From Parasitella parasitica (taxonomy: Eukaryota > Mucoromycota > Mucoromycetes > Mucorales > Mucoraceae): a stretch of 55,589 nt of DNA. The translations under genes and the position numbers were made by a program. The notes under the pieces are model-generated. The model was not told where the DNA came from and did not search any database. It saw only the letters and a list, made by a program, of their open reading frames with translations. The DNA lies in the NCBI GenBank assembly GCA_025201805.1, contig MU619405.1, positions 1-55,589 of the forward strand. The letters are read 5' to 3'. Each line of letters opens with the position of its first letter. The stretch's first letter is position 1. Shown piece after piece: positions 1 through 13,740 of the stretch.

Positions 1-887
1 ATGAGCAAATATGTGACGATTGAGATTAATATTGAAAAATAAAACTATTTTTGCAGATAACTTTTGATAGAGACATCGCCCAATGAAAACCAAGATATGC
101 TCAGATAGCGATGATCATGCCTGATCTTATGGCGCATAAGACAGTGTTTATTTTGCTGTTTATCGAAGCCTATGATGGATTATCTGCAATTCTGATATGA
201 GAATTTGTGATATCATGTGATAACTTTATAAATATCAGTAAAGACATGGAAGCCAATGTTGTTTCCAGATAGCGCCAAGTCAATGCTAAGTTTTCCAAGT
301 TAGATCTCGGTTCTGAGGTCATTTGAGTAGAAGCTATGGTCAACTTTGTGAAGTTATGGTTAATTTCGAAAAAATAGTATAATTTCTGATAGATTCATCG
401 GAAATTTATGTCTTGGTAGCTCATAAATCTTTTTCATGCTATCTATGCGTTTTAGCTCTTGTGATGCGAAAATGTTACAGTGAGCCTAAATTGGATTGAG
501 GAAGAACACTAGACAACAAAGGAGAAACAAGCACAATAATTTTTTTTGCAGATATCTTTCAGCCTAGACATTTTAGAGATCCTTGTCTCTAGGTATCTGT
601 GAGGGTTTGTGGGGTTTGATACGAAGGAATTTGAGGTCATTATTTATGTAAGCCTTGCAAACGTGGAGGATGGTACCAAGTTAACAACAGAGCTTTGTCG
701 ATAACGAGCGCAATTGCGGCAGAAGTGATTTATAGCCACACGAAATGTGTTAGTCTACTTGGGCGATATACAGAAGGGAACCACCGTCAGCATTTGTATA
801 GACATATGCAACAAAATGCAAGAACAAATGAATAGTGATGAACATTACAAGTAATTTACATTTTTATGTATCTATTTAACAATAGAT
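1..887. other. intergenic, nothing recognised
   Basis: No open frame of useful length, no RNA gene and no repeat is recognisable here. The right part is the 3' flank of the PTPA gene. Any gene to the left lies outside the window. Confidence 0.5.
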
Positions 888-2323
888 TTAATCAAAGGGA
901 AGAGGGCGTGGTTTAGACGAGCCATTCTGATTTTTTAAAGCAGCCGCAGCAATTGCACTAGGGACAGGAATACCACAGCAATCTGGATGTTCTTGACCAA
1001 GAGCAAAAACACCGCCCTCCGGTTTAGGCATACCCGATATATTTTCATGGATATGGCCACATTCGTCTTCTAAACTTTCAGTTTGCGGATGACCACCTTC
1101 AAAATAAATAAGATTTCCAAACATGAAATGTTGCATAATTGGCAACTTGGCCAAGACCTCGGCCTTGTACATTTTTATCATCCCTTGGTTCAATTTTACC
1201 CATGTCTTGCAAGCTGAAATGTCGTCCAACATTGGCGAGTGCCAGCGCAATGATACGGTGGTCTTGACAGTATTGATGAAATGAATACACGCAAGATACA
1301 TGTACGACTCTGAATATGTTTCGACGATGTCAACATCATGGATCGACTTTGGTTTGATATATTTGTGATCTAAAATAAAATAAAATAAAAAAGATATTGA
1401 TTAATAAAAATCTTGTATCTATTTCTCAACTTGTTGATTTTTACCGAGTAACTGAGCAGACCCAAAAAGAAATGGCAAAAAGTGATAATCATCTAAACCC
1501 CAAACACCATGAGACCCTGCAGGCTCAAGCCAATATTCAAATTGAAGCTGTCTCATCAACTGGATATATCTACAATAATGCAGACACGTATAAAATCAGT
1601 ACATGGCATTTCTCTTTGGCGCAAGACATCGCCATACTCACTTTACAAAGATTCTCAGCACAATAGCCTTATCATCTGCCTCATTGAAAACTTGTAGCTT
1701 CTCCAAGCAAAGTCTAGTAAATGGATAAATAAATGTACTTTTTGATAAATGAAATGCTGAATTTACTTACAAGAATGCCATAAAATTGGCCTCATGTCCA
1801 GTACCGTAATCGATTCTCTTTTGATTTCCAAAACTCTCATAGAAATACTTTCCAACCTCTTTAATTGCAGGCTCAGGAACAAGATTCTTGAATAATCCTG
1901 CAACAGACTTGATTGAATTTGTTTGTTAGACAAAAATTTGGCCTTTTTTTTTTTTTTTTTTTGATCTGGTATGCTACTAACATCTTTCACTTTCTCATAG
2001 AACGTTCTAAAAGCAGGATTACCGAAACGCGATTTGGAGTTTTCCACTTGAGGTATATCCTTGACCCAAGCTGATAAAGTTTCTAAAATATCGAGTACTG
2101 CTTGCACATTCTATTATTGATATATATTAGTTTTACCTGTTAAATATTTGTTTAATAGTGAGGTTACCTTTGACACATAGATATCTGAATCTATCTTCAA
2201 GTTTTTGATAGAGTCGTTGAGTCGTTGAATGTATCCAATGTATTCTTTATAGGCATTGGATACCAAGAACTGGTCAAGGTCTTCTTTGGTGACAATGCGC
2301 TTGATGGGGATAGTGTATTCCAT
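888..2323 (-). CDS. serine/threonine phosphatase 2A activator (PTPA / Rrd family)
   Basis: Peptidyl-prolyl isomerase-type activator of PP2A and related phosphatases, acting in cytosol and nucleus. Six exons on the minus strand, read as 2323-2168, 2110-1982, 1907-1771, 1713-1642, 1569-1445 and 1369-888, give 366 aa in one frame. Family signatures are present: the N-terminal [12 protein letters not shown] helix, [14 protein letters not shown], the hallmark [28 protein letters not shown], and the [17 protein letters not shown] near the C-terminus. The tail after residue ~330 is a low-conservation extension rich in Pro, Gly and His. The ATG at 2323 is chosen because conservation starts directly after it; an in-frame ATG 45 bp upstream is possible. 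A 19-nt A run lies inside intron 2. The gene is divergent from the Urb2-like gene, with about 350 bp between the starts. I cannot tell whether it corresponds to Rrd1 or Rrd2. Confidence 0.93.
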
Positions 2324-2672
2324 ATTGTAGAAAGAAATGAAAGAAAGATTGATGAATGAAAGGTACAAACCATGTTGTTGATTGTGACTCGAAGAGTGAG
2401 TTCTAAAGCAGGCTAAGAGATCAGGATATCTTCTATATATTCAAGAATCAGAAGCAACGAATCATAGTATAACCTCTTTGCTTAGCATTGTATCCGCTTG
2501 TTGTCAATGCCTTCGGAACCCTCTCATATGATGGAATAACTTTGCATTAGGCGTTTAGCATGTCTCCCAAGCATCAAGTAAGCATTAGCTCTCGAGTCAC
2601 AATGTGACCATCCAATGTCAAATATAAAAAAAAAAAAGTTCATGAAGGCTTTGCCCTGCTTTTTAACGTATC
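2324..2672. promoter_or_regulatory. shared divergent promoter region PTPA / Urb2-like
   Basis: This 349-bp gap separates two divergently transcribed start codons, so it must hold both promoters. I see no clear TATA box or other named element. A short A-rich tract lies about 40 bp before the plus-strand ATG. Confidence 0.5.
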
Positions 2673-5600
2673 ATGAGTAAATTGACATCTGAAAAAATTG
2701 CCAAAGCGCTCAAAGGAGCAGGATTGTCCAGCAAGCAAAGAATCGAAAAAGCCAAAGAAGCATGGACGAATGATGCCATCTTTTTTCCCAATAAAGATGA
2801 CTTTTTGCTCGATTGGATCTGTTCAGCATTTGCCAAACCCAACATGAAAAAGTAAGTTATGCTGAGGATTGACAACTCAATATTCGGCAGTTGACAAGCA
2901 TTTAGGATGGATGACTGCTGCCTGCTACAGCTCTCTTACTGGGATTTATTGACTGATCTCCTACAACATTATTTGGAAAGAGCTCGTTTGGATCCCAAAC
3001 GCATTGCTCCTACTGTACATGCCAATCTTGTCTTGTCTGTGTCAACCCTTCTATATCAATTAGACAAAAACAACGCTGATTATCCTCAACAACGAATTGA
3101 TTTTTATAGTAGATGTCGCAAATGCTTAGAAATCTTGTTTTCTGACATTTCCGTCTTGTCCTATAGACCAGCATTTGAGCATGTCTCAGCCGCTGTAGAT
3201 CAAGTATTGGCTAACATGTCTACGCAAATTAGTCTGTGCAATAAAGATAGCATGGATGAAAAGGAAGCGGACGCTTTAAACCAGCTTTCCCTTCTTGCAC
3301 AAGTGCTTTTGAAGAAATACGATTCTCAGCTCGTACTGGCCGCTAATCAGAAAAAAGTAAACAATGGAACATGCTGATATGATACAATGTTGCTAACAAT
3401 TGAAATACTAGATTTTCTTGGCCATTGTCGACAAGTCACTGATTAAATTACTAGCTATTCGACGTAGAATCAATCTTGTCAGCAACACAAACGAGACAGG
3501 CAACACTTCTCAAATCATCACTGACATTGTCTGTCATGCGCTTTTTCACGCGGACACTGTATTGGAATACACTTCTGTTTTGAAAGAAGTCAATGCCCCC
3601 GATAATGCCACCTCTGGGAATGTCAAACAAACCAATTACGTTATTAAACTCTTTGATACACTTGAAAATATGGTTACAAATACCAACGATGAAGAGCAAA
3701 TGCTAGATGGTAAGAAAATGGAGAGTGAGATATATTTTGTTTGGCTGAAACAATATATTGCTTAGTTGTGGGCATTGTGCCTATCTTGCTCTCAGCCTTT
3801 CTCGATGCGTTTAGGCAAAAGCGAAATACAACTACCAGTGCAATGGAGGATGTCAGCAGAATGGCAGAGTTTGGAATATTTGTGTATTTGTTAAAGATTA
3901 TCTCCAGCATCAAAGGAAGCAATATGTCTGTTTATTTGGAATCTCTGCGTCGATTATTGAAAGAGTTTTTGCAATGGAATATCTACAGCTCTCGCAATGA
4001 TGATATTGCAAAGTCCCAGCAAATTGTGTTGAATAAAATTACTGATGAAGTGGTGGATTATCTTGCTGACTCAAAGCGTAAGTGACACTTGGTGTGATTG
4101 TAAGGTTTGCATATTAATTGGGATATGCACAGGTTACAATCAATCACTTGTTTTGGATGTAGCTGATACACTTCTTCAAATTGATCTTTCTCTAATTGAA
4201 AGTCGCATTCAAACTTTATGGCCCTCCATGCTTAATGTAAGTCAAAAGTAGTTATGTAAAGTGTTTATTTGTACTGAATCTTTTTATGTTCAGCCTGAAT
4301 CCAAAGCTTATGAGTCCTGTGTGCATTTTGCTAAATCTGTTATGAACACCTATTCAGCCTCTAGACAAATTGACGTTTTTATTGCAGACATCATCAAGAA
4401 TATTGGACAGATCGAGACTGAAGATGTGTATACCTTGTTGGCAAAACCGATGTTTACTAGAGACTTCTTGAGCGAGTAAGTCCAGTAGACTCCTCAACAA
4501 GCTATATATTTAACTTCTTGCCACAGATTTGGCTCTTTGATTACAAAATCAATGCCTGCCGCTCAAGCTTTAGGAATATTCAATGATCTGAAATCTGCCT
4601 TAATAGCCAACGTATTCAAACCAACACACAAGCCAGCCACAAAAAAGCAAAGAAAAAGTGTTGCTCATGCCCCTGTTAAATCAGAAGTTCTTTTGATTAC
4701 GTTTTATTTTGTTGAATTCATTAACGCTTTGCGATTAAATCAACATCAACTTTTAGCATTTGAATCATCTGCCAAAGAGATCTTTGAAGATTTTGTCAAG
4801 CCTAGCATTTGTGTCTGGATGGATACGAAAGGAAATATCGAAGACACTATTTTACCTGCTATGCAAATTCATTCAACCTTAAGCACTACAATCTTTGAAG
4901 CATATACCTGCAAAATTAGCCACGATGATCGACAATGGCTAGCGAATTCGTACCTCAAAATATTTAGCGAGAATGTCAAATTAGATGTTTTGGGTTCTCG
5001 AATTGTTGCGGCTACCTGTGTAAGCAAAATCCTTCCAAAATTTCTACATATAATACTAACCAACTCCTTCATTAGGCCAACAGCATGTTACAGCATGTCT
5101 ACTATACAGTTCTTTTACAAATATCTTCAGCAGAGCAAACATCCGACCTTGTTAATGCCATTGTTGATTTTGTTACACAATCAGAAAAGAAAAATATATG
5201 GTACAACAATGCCAGATGGAATGGTTCGATTCTTGATCTCCATACCCAAAATGCTGTAAAACTTGCTTGTTGGAAGTTGATTTCAGACGAATGGTTTGAA
5301 CCTGTAGCGTAAGTACTCGTATTGCGTTGTAACTTTTAGTGGTATTCATGCAATGCTCGCTTCTTATGATGATAGACGCTTTATTGACAATCCGAGATCA
5401 GAAAAAATTTCCAGTATGATTTTTAATACATTGACAATGGAGGTAAATGCAGAAACGACTATCTCACCTCAAAGCTTGAGTAAAACACTTGTCAGATCTG
5501 CCAATTTCTATGAAGCAAAATGTTTCAAAGGTATATATTTATATATTTTTGGGGTTGTGTTTGCAACTGATTTTGTGGCGCCATAGCTTTTAGCATCAGT

Positions 5601-8161
5601 ACCATTTTGAATATAGTTATTGAATTTTTCAAAAGCAAACTTGTGCAAGCAACTTCAGGCGAACTATCAATTGTTGCAGCAAACATGATATCAGCTGTTG
5701 ATCTCACTAAACCTTTAACGATCGATCAAAACGACATGATGAAACTGTCTGAAGCTGTTCAAGTCAAACAAGATGTCATGGATCAAGATGCTAATTCCAC
5801 CAGCACAAATAATATGAACAAGATCAACACCCTGTTGAAGCTTTTATTGCTGTTTCCCAGCGAGTATTTCGAAAAAAACGAACGTCCTCAAGCCTTATAC
5901 ATTGCAACTCTGTTGGACATGTGGGCTGTTACTTATGAAGATGCAGCGCCACTGATTCGCATGAAAGTATCATTGATGTGTAGAACACTGCATATAAGAT
6001 TTATTGGATACTTCAGCATTAATAGCATTCTGGTAAATTGTTACGATTTTATTTACTTTCGTATAATATTCAACAATTTTTTAGGGCCTTGATTCAAACA
6101 TGCTGGATTGGCTTGTTACTTCGTGTCGGAAATGGTCTTCCATTAACTCGGAGGATGTAGTAAAGACATTCAACTCACTCGAAAACATTACTGATGAACT
6201 TGATTTAAACATTTTGCGTAAAATCATATCAAATGCTGGCGCAAAACAACCTGCCGAGCAATCAGTCAGATACTTTAAGGAGACCTTGGAGCGCCGTGTA
6301 CAAGATCTTGGAGAAAGCCCAGTATTGGCAAAGCTGATCAACATTTTGCGAGCCATAAACTTGGCTTTGAGTGGTAGGAAGACAGCTGATGTTGATCTCT
6401 CAAATATAGTTTATGCAGTTGATACGGTGTCCCGAGTCAGTCAATACATAATCACCTCGTTGACAAGAGCTAAGGCTACTATTGCTACTATATCTGATCA
6501 AGTGAAGAATAACCCAGAGCAAACACATCACATTATTCAAGAAAAAGCAACCATCTTTGAAAACTTCAAGCGCATTTTCCATTTGACACGCTTATTACAA
6601 GAGTATGCTCGTATTGTCGGACCTGCTGTAGATCAAGGTAACATTTCGCAAATACCATCAAACGATCATTGAATTAATTGAATCACTCTTAGCCATTGAA
6701 GCAAAAGAACTTTCAAACACGTTGACCGCTTTGGCATCGCCTTTCATCCAATTCTTACAGTCAGCTCTTCTCTCTAAAAAAGCTCAAAACGAGGTTGTAT
6801 TGAATATGACAACTGAATTTATTGCTGCCTTTTGCTCAATATTGCCGAGATACCAACAAGTGGATGCCACAAAACGTGTATTAGCTGCCATCTGGTTTGT
6901 TTATACTTTGGTCTTCAAAACAGGTACGCAGCAAACAATGTGTGAGTTATTCGATCATCTTTTTTTTACGCATACGGCGAATTTTGTAGGCGATAAGAAA
7001 TCTCTCGACGTCCTGTCTGTTGCATTCGCTTCATGGATCCAATCTTTGTCTAAAGAACAGTATGCGATTGTATTGCAAAGCTTTGTTGAGCAGGCTGAGG
7101 AAGAGGCTGCCAAGCGTCAAGACGTGACCAAGGATCAGCATCATTTAGTCTTTCTACATCTCTTTTCTCTTTTGCTAAGCAGCTGTGTTGACAGTATGTA
7201 TTTATCTGTTGTAATGAGAATTTTTCCATTGCTGACATTTCCTTTGACTAGGCGAAAAAGGTCGTTTAAGAAAGCAGGCATCTGCATTCGTGTTGAAAAT
7301 GTCTCTTATTGCTGGCAGAACAACATCCTTGAAATATTTGCAACAAATGCTAAGGATACTTATCCAATTGACTGGTGACCCAGTAAGTGATTCTCTAGAA
7401 AACCATGACCTTGCTGCTCATCTATCATTTTTTATTGATAGTCGTATCATTTCAGCGACTATGATGCCTCTATCATTTTGTCATGTCTTTTACAAGTAGC
7501 GCATCCCACAGCACCCAAGAGATTCAAAGGTCAAATGAGTCACGACATTGCTCAATCCATTTTCTCGGATATATGCTCTGTTCTATCGAATCTAGTCAGT
7601 CATCACAAAGATCAGGTTGTATATATGATGCCTCCCTTTATTGCGTTTGTTCAATCATTATTACACTGCTTTAAATCAACGCATGTCTCTCTTGTTAGCG
7701 GCACACCTGTAATTGGCACTCGAAAGCGCAAGTACAATAACAATAATCAAACTGAAAAGAATGACAAAAAACTTACTGGTCGCGCAATTCCTTTAATGTT
7801 TGAATTTACACCTCTGGATGATTCTGCAGCTCAAAGATTTGCTCGTATTTTAACAACGATACCGCTAAAACAACACACGCAGCAAAAGAATGCAAAAAGC
7901 TCGCAAACTCTGCAGAAGATCATTGCTAAACATACGCCTTCTGTTTTGATTGAATATTTCACTATCCAAGCTGACCCAACTATGAGTGTGGTGAATCCCA
8001 GTACGAAGTCCATTTTGACGCATGCCCTGTATGATATTTTAGATATGTGCTCAGAATCAGATCGTACCTTTATCTTGAACTGCTTAGATAGTCCAGGCAA
8101 AGCTTTGTTCAAGAGCTTTTATATTAATTGGAAGAATAACCACAAGTATACTGGTCAATAG
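2673..8161 (+). CDS. Urb2/Npa2-like nucleolar pre-60S ribosome biogenesis protein
   Basis: Large helical-repeat protein of the Urb2/Npa2 family, which acts in the nucleolus in early 27S pre-rRNA processing (60S assembly). Fifteen exons: 2673-2851, 2906-3356, 3412-3709, 3766-4077, 4133-4236, 4294-4475, 4527-5019, 5076-5308, 5340-5530, 5587-6032, 6085-6637, 6693-6923, 6990-7193, 7252-7382 and 7442-8161. They join in frame to about 1575 aa, close to human URB2 (about 1524). The two ends carry the family marks: IFFPNKDDFLLDW near residue 40, and GKALFKSFYINWKNNHK at the C-terminus. The middle is poorly conserved and Leu-rich. Most introns are 47-66 nt with TAAC-type branch sites. The acceptor of exon 9 is ambiguous (5340 or 5376; both keep frame), and the intron 6924-6989 could also be read through. 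Confidence 0.87.
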
Positions 8162-8324
8162 ATACTGTTTAATAAATAATTTTATGTAGAATCTTTGAAC
8201 ACTTATGATCTCCCATGAGCAGCATCCAGTATATGGGTATATTTCATGTGCATTTTACCAACGACTAATAAATTTATTACAAATTAAAAGATTAAACTAT
8301 TTTTTTTTTCTTTTTCTCTTTGAT
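8162..8324. other. convergent 3' intergenic gap
   Basis: Short gap between the stops of the convergent Urb2-like and tricalbin genes. It contains AATAAA-like and TTTATTA-like motifs, suitable for polyadenylation on both strands (for example near 8170 on plus, and around 8268-8275 for minus). Confidence 0.5.
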
Positions 8325-11300
8325 CTATTTCTTTCCAAATAAACCACCATTCTTGGAAGTAGTAGACAAGGAATCACTATCAACTAGAGTAACCTTGACA
8401 TGAATCTCTCCAGTTCCCTCGGGTGACAAGGGTAACCAACCATCAAATGGTTGTCCAGGTTTGACAGAGTTAGTAATATTGAATTGGTTATCTCCAATAT
8501 CAACATCGGTAATAGTGTTATGATCTTTGACCTTGAAATCCAAAATGCCTGAATCCACTCTGGTGGTGAACGATTCATTCCAGTCAGGCGTCAATGTCTT
8601 TTTCAAATGGCGAGTCTTGAAAACAACCTTTCCACCGACACGGACACGACAATAAGGGTCACTGGTTCCTCCACGATCCATTGCCTTTAGGTTTCTAGCT
8701 TCAATCAAATCAACTCGAACAGTGAATCCATCATCGCTGATAGTTCTACTTTGTTGGCTGGCAGAATTGCTGGGAGAAACATTGGAAACATTTTCACCTG
8801 TTGCAGCAGCAGTAGGGCTAGCAACCTCACGATCCAGTGGGGTATTATCATTTTCTTCGATCGTCGAGGAAGATTTCTTTCCAATGTTACCAAAGCTGCG
8901 AATGCCACTACCTAAAGCAGATACACCGGAACCAAAGACTTTACCTCCAGCGCCTAGTATCTTTTCGCCTGCACCAAAACCAGCACCAACAACATCTTTA
9001 CCAGCACCGATGGCATTTCCAGGAGCAGATGTAAATACACGAGTAGTGGCAGAAAAGATGTTGGTTTGAGAACGCTTGCGGGCAACCAACTCGGGTCTCC
9101 AGGTCAAACGGAGAGTAAGAGAGCCTCCTTGATCAAAAGCGAATTCTTTGGTAGTTGTAACAAAAGTCTCGACTTCTTGGCTAGTGAAGGTGATTTTACA
9201 TTTACCAAGCGAGGTGTCTTTTCCAATTTGATCCCAATCAAAGCATTCGGCGATAATTGGAGTATAGATACGATTGACAATAGGTACAGTGAATGTTTCA
9301 TCTTTGTTAAACACTGGGTTGAGAGTCTTTTTGTATGTCTGGGTTTTGTATACGCGTTCGTCATCAACGTAGAAACGAATGAAAGGATCGCTGGTACCGC
9401 TGCGATCGGCGGCTGTCAGATTGGTTGCCTTGACAACAGCAACAGTTATGTTACCTTGGTTTTCAAGACTCTCGGTAGGATCTAATTTGAACTTGATAGC
9501 AGGAATAAAGGCGAAGCTGAGGCGAATTTTGCCTCCAGCAGACTCCAATAGAATAAGTTCTTCAATTGCAGGCTCGGTAATAGACTCATCTTCGGATGCC
9601 TTCATCAAGCGCTCGACAATCTTGCGGACTTCAAGCGTACAACGACCAAGAGATTTATCATCCTTGTCTCCATCGCGAAGATTTCTGACACGAACGATCA
9701 ACTTGGAAAAGTCCATTTCCTTAACAAAGGCAGTGCCTGTCTCGTTGATTTCAAAATGAGATCCCTTTTGCTCGGCAGTGCTAAATTGAGGGTCGTTTGA
9801 ATCCAGCATGAGGTCGACAACTGCCTTGGCAGACTCTCCAAGTGTAACAGAGTGTATCTTGACAGCCAATACACCAGATTCATAAGAGCTCAAATCGATG
9901 AGTTTCTTGTCAGCAGAGATAGTCTTGTATTTGATCAATTCACCATGAAGCTCTTTTTCGGGGAGCTCCTTGGGCTTCTCAATCAACTCAGGTTCTGACA
10001 TTTCTCCACTGTCAGCAGAGCCTTCTTCGTGATGATGTTCTTGCTTTTTCTTTTCATCTTCCTTGGCCAAAGCCAATGTAGGGAAGAAGGAAGCGGTGAA
10101 TTTTATAGTGCCACGACCCTTCTTGCGATCAAGACTAGTCAAGCTAGCTTCGCGATCAACGGTTTCAGTTGGTTCATAGTAGGTTTGACCATCGTCAGTC
10201 TTAATTTCTTTCATAATGTCCTTTAAAAGTAAGTCCGTGATACCCAAACTCTTGTCTTTGGAACTTTCGTTGTAATCCATGACTTCAAACACTAAATCTT
10301 CGCGCTTGGAGTGAACAGGAACGTAGAGAACTTGATTCCAAACAGGATCGAGGTTGTCATCAACACGTTCAGTCTGGCCACGGTTTTGCACACCAGACAT
10401 GATACGAACATAAGGATCAGATTTACCTCCAGTCATGGCCTCGACGTTCTTGAGGTCTTTGGCACCGATAAAGTTAACACGAACAACACCTACAGGAGCA
10501 CGATAACCACCATGAGAAAGGCCCTCGGTAAATCCAGTCATGGTAATAGGCTTCCATTGCATGCTCAGATGAATCTTGCCAGAGCCTTCTTTGAGATTCC
10601 ACCAATCTCGACCATTAATAAAAATATCCTCCTCAAACTCTTCTAATTTAGCATCCCAGCGACCCAGCAATCTCTCGTCAAAGGAAGAATCAAGCACATT
10701 GACTCGCAAGTTAAGTTGGGTCTTGTCTGTGACAAAGAGTTCGACTTGTTTGTCCCAGCGAGGGTTGATACTGCGCTTGAAGGGATTGGTGCGAAGTCGT
10801 TCGATATCATTCACTTTGACGACAGCATAAGGGCTAATATCACTCTTGCTGCCAATGACAGGAATACTGATGCCGCCACTCTTTTGCTGACCGCCCAATT
10901 CTTTGCATTCGTGGACAGTAAAACGCAAAACACCACTGTCTGTGTGAAGGATATGTACGGTCAATTGACTGATGAATCGATATTATACACATATACGACT
11001 TACTTGATTCTTGAGGTGGAATGATGGTGCCATCTTCTTGTTTATCAGAGCTATTGACAGGGAAATAGTGGAAATCACACTTGACTTCGCCTGAGGGCTT
11101 TCCTTTCTTTAGCACAGGAAGGGATCTAGATTCACAAGGTTAGAAATTAGTTGTAGGCATATATATAATGAGGTGCAATACGTACAATCCTTCGGCAAGG
11201 TTGTCAGATTCGCCAAGGGTCTTCATATCAAAGGTGCATGTACCAATTGATGTATCACTTCTACCAGTATTGCGGTCCATTACCTCTAATACCAAGATCT

Positions 11301-12968
11301 CGTTGATGTTATTTATTAGCACAAAGAGTGTTTCCTCAAACTTGGGGTTCTTGCTATCTTCAATATACTTTGTGCGTCCAACTTCAGCATTGTTGACGTT
11401 TCCGACATGAAGAGTAATATAAGGATCGACTGTACCAAACATATCGTTATCTTTAAGTCCATTAGCAGAGTGAATTTTGATAACTAATACGCCATTAGCA
11501 GAATCTGCGTGAGAAAAAAAAAGGATTAATGAATGAGTAAAAAGGACACGAACTTGTGCAATTTACTCAAGTCGGTTCCACCGGCCATCATGCCAGCAAC
11601 ATCTAATGTAAACACATTGGGTGCATACATCATAGGTCCAAGTGTAGCATGAACTTGTTCTTGAACAAAGGATTCGAGACCGGGAATCTATAAACATATA
11701 TGATGAGCACAGGGTGCATTTATGCTGCAAATATACTTTTTTACATTGTTGATATCAAAGCCAAATGTCTCACCACCAACAGGTTTAAGAGAGTAATCGA
11801 AATGAGGCTTTTCCAAGAAAGAAGCTTCGACAGTTTTGATATGGGGGAATTCGTTAAACATTCTGAATTTCAGTCGAAGATGACCTGAAAACGCAAGATC
11901 TTCCAACAGGATGGGCATGCCAGCGCCGACAAAGCCTTTGCCAACACGGATTGTTAATACAATTTTGGGGTTTATCTTGGACTGACGATCACGCTCGGTG
12001 AGATCGAGGGTATCATTAGGGATGAATGAGAATTTCCAGTCCATGCAGACAATATTAGGCTCGGTTCTGGTGAGTGTCTTGATGCCCTCTATGCGAGGAG
12101 ACTTGGTGCCCAGAGTGAATGACGTTAAGCGAATAGAGTCGAGGAAAGAAGGGCAGTTGTCAACCAAGATGGAATCGGCAATACCAATAATTTGAGCAGA
12201 TAGAACGGGTTCATAGATCAGCCAAAATCTTGACATAAAGTGATTGATCCAATCTGCAGACTCCACATCAGTTTCCAGGCGGTTGATAGCCAATTCTCTT
12301 TGGACGTCGTCTCTGATGTTTCTTCTGAGACGACGGATAGATGTTTGATAGTAAGTAGCCAAGAATGCGCCAACAACTAGACATGCCATCAAGCCTCCTC
12401 CAAAGCGGGTCAGCAGCCAAGTGAAGACAACAGTAAACAACATGGCAGCCGTATTGTGATACCATTCACCATAATAGGCTTCCTTTAGGAACTGGGATAC
12501 CAAATCCTTTTCACTTTTATTACCAGTACGAGCACCTTTATACATGGTGATGAGAGCGTCCAGCCCCAATTTAGAGCCAAGCTCCTCAATAGCTTGCTCA
12601 TTTCCAGGATTAGCAAGTGTAGAGAACGCGTCCCAACCCACCTTTTTATCAGAAATGAATGAGCCAGGCTTCGATAACGACGATGATGAAGCTTTTTGTT
12701 GATCTTGGGGGAGCTTTTTGATGGGCTTGGATTCAGCAGAAGCGATAGCATTAGCAAGTGTATTTGAGTCATTTGTGCCTTGATCATTGGCCATGGAGAC
12801 ATCCGCTTTAAGTTGAGGCAAGCTTTCAGTAACGACATTCGCCTTCTTTTCAGCTTCAGCTTTTTTATCTGCTGGTGATAATGATTCACTGAAATCACTC
12901 ACAGTTTTCACTGCTGTTTGAGTCACCTCGTTCAAGATATTGTTCTCTTGCTGACTACCACTATCCAT
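8325..12968 (-). CDS. tricalbin / extended-synaptotagmin-like ER-plasma membrane tether (SMP + C2 domains)
   Basis: Membrane-contact-site lipid-transfer tether. Five exons, 12968-11745, 11687-11567, 11504-11186, 11125-11004 and 10939-8325, give 1466 aa. Order: a disordered Ser/Ala/Lys-rich N-terminus (1-150), a hydrophobic hairpin (about 173-207) that anchors it in the ER, an SMP lipid-binding domain (about 232-445, ending IPGLESFVQEQVHATLGPMM), then C2 domains starting at about 450, 597, 745, 950 (degenerate), 1090 and 1329. The fifth and sixth keep Ca2+-type loops (GTSDPF, GTSDPY). The fourth lacks the acidic loop residues, so probably does not bind Ca2+. A Gly-rich linker (about residues 1235-1290) precedes the last C2. 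The length and number of C2 domains fit fungal tricalbins (Tcb1-3). Intron 1 lies inside the SMP domain. Confidence 0.94.
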
Positions 12969-13363
12969 TATTATTGATCAAAAGGAGAGAAAAAATAAAC
13001 AAAAAGAGAGAGAAAAGGTGTTGAAATATAGTCTTTTTTTTTTTCTTGTGGCACCTTGCAACACTTTCTTTTTCTAAAATTGTGTAGCTTATCGTCATTG
13101 ACAAGATATATCATCAAATCATAGTTTTATCATTATTCATCATAAACTAAACTTGAAATAGAATCTAGATTGAGCGCAAAGCTCTCTTTCTTTCTTTCCT
13201 CAACCTTAATGATTCATGCCATGTTAGCTGCACCAGTGGTGAGATCGTAATTTTGCCTTGCATTAAAAGGGAGAGTGCATACTACTAATAAGGGTGATTT
13301 AGGTTGCATCGGCGACACAAGGCTCAATCACTTGTTTTTGCCTTTTTGAATCATGTCTCCTTA
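12969..13363. promoter_or_regulatory. upstream region of the tricalbin gene
   Basis: AT-rich with pyrimidine tracts (poly-T near 13034, CTTTC repeats near 13185-13200). It presumably holds the minus-strand tricalbin promoter. No other gene is seen before the transposon begins at 13364. Confidence 0.4.
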
Positions 13364-13391
13364 CAGTCGCTCCAACGCCAAAGGGCGGTTT
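13364..13391 (+). repeat. left terminal inverted repeat of the Tc1/mariner element
   Basis: 28 bp, starts CAGTCGCTCCAACGCC. It is the exact reverse complement of 14006-14033 and is preceded by TA. Confidence 0.95.
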
Positions 13392-13519
13392 ATATTTATC
13401 AGAAGATGTCTTATAAAAGTATTGATTTCGCTTTGGTGAGTGCACTAATAATTAACTTTTTTCTATTAAGTTCTAAAATCGATTCGTCTTCCATTAAGTT
13501 GGAAACCAGGCTCGGATTT

Positions 13520-13634
13520 GATGAGCAAGCTATTGTTCAATGATCCATTAATTATAAATTTAGTTGTCGAAGAATTACAGGGTATTTTATACTAATATAT
13601 AATTAATGGATCATTGAACAATAGCTTGCTCATC
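13520..13634. repeat. nested perfect 37-bp inverted repeat with 41-nt loop
   Basis: Arms 13520-13556 and 13598-13634 are exact reverse complements (left arm begins GATGAGCAAGCTATTGTTCA). The loop 13557-13597 is AT-rich. It lies within the Tc1/mariner element but is unrelated in sequence to the TIRs. It could fold into a long hairpin, be a nested fold-back insertion, or have arisen by an inverted duplication. Confidence 0.93.
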
Positions 13635-13740
13635 AGATCAGTACGACTACGGCTATGCGACTACGACTGCGACCAAAGGGATACTCATAGACGTTTGTCG
13701 TTTAAAAAATAAACATTTATTTAAAAGACACATGTGCATA

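Noticed and set aside
1397-1697. Plus-strand frames at 1397-1666 and 1509-1697
   Set aside because: They lie antisense to PTPA exons 4 and 5 and have no support of their own.
1944-1962. 19-bp T run near the PTPA gene as possible sequencing error or frameshift
   Set aside because: It lies inside intron 2; the splice sites around it keep frame, so it does not affect the protein.
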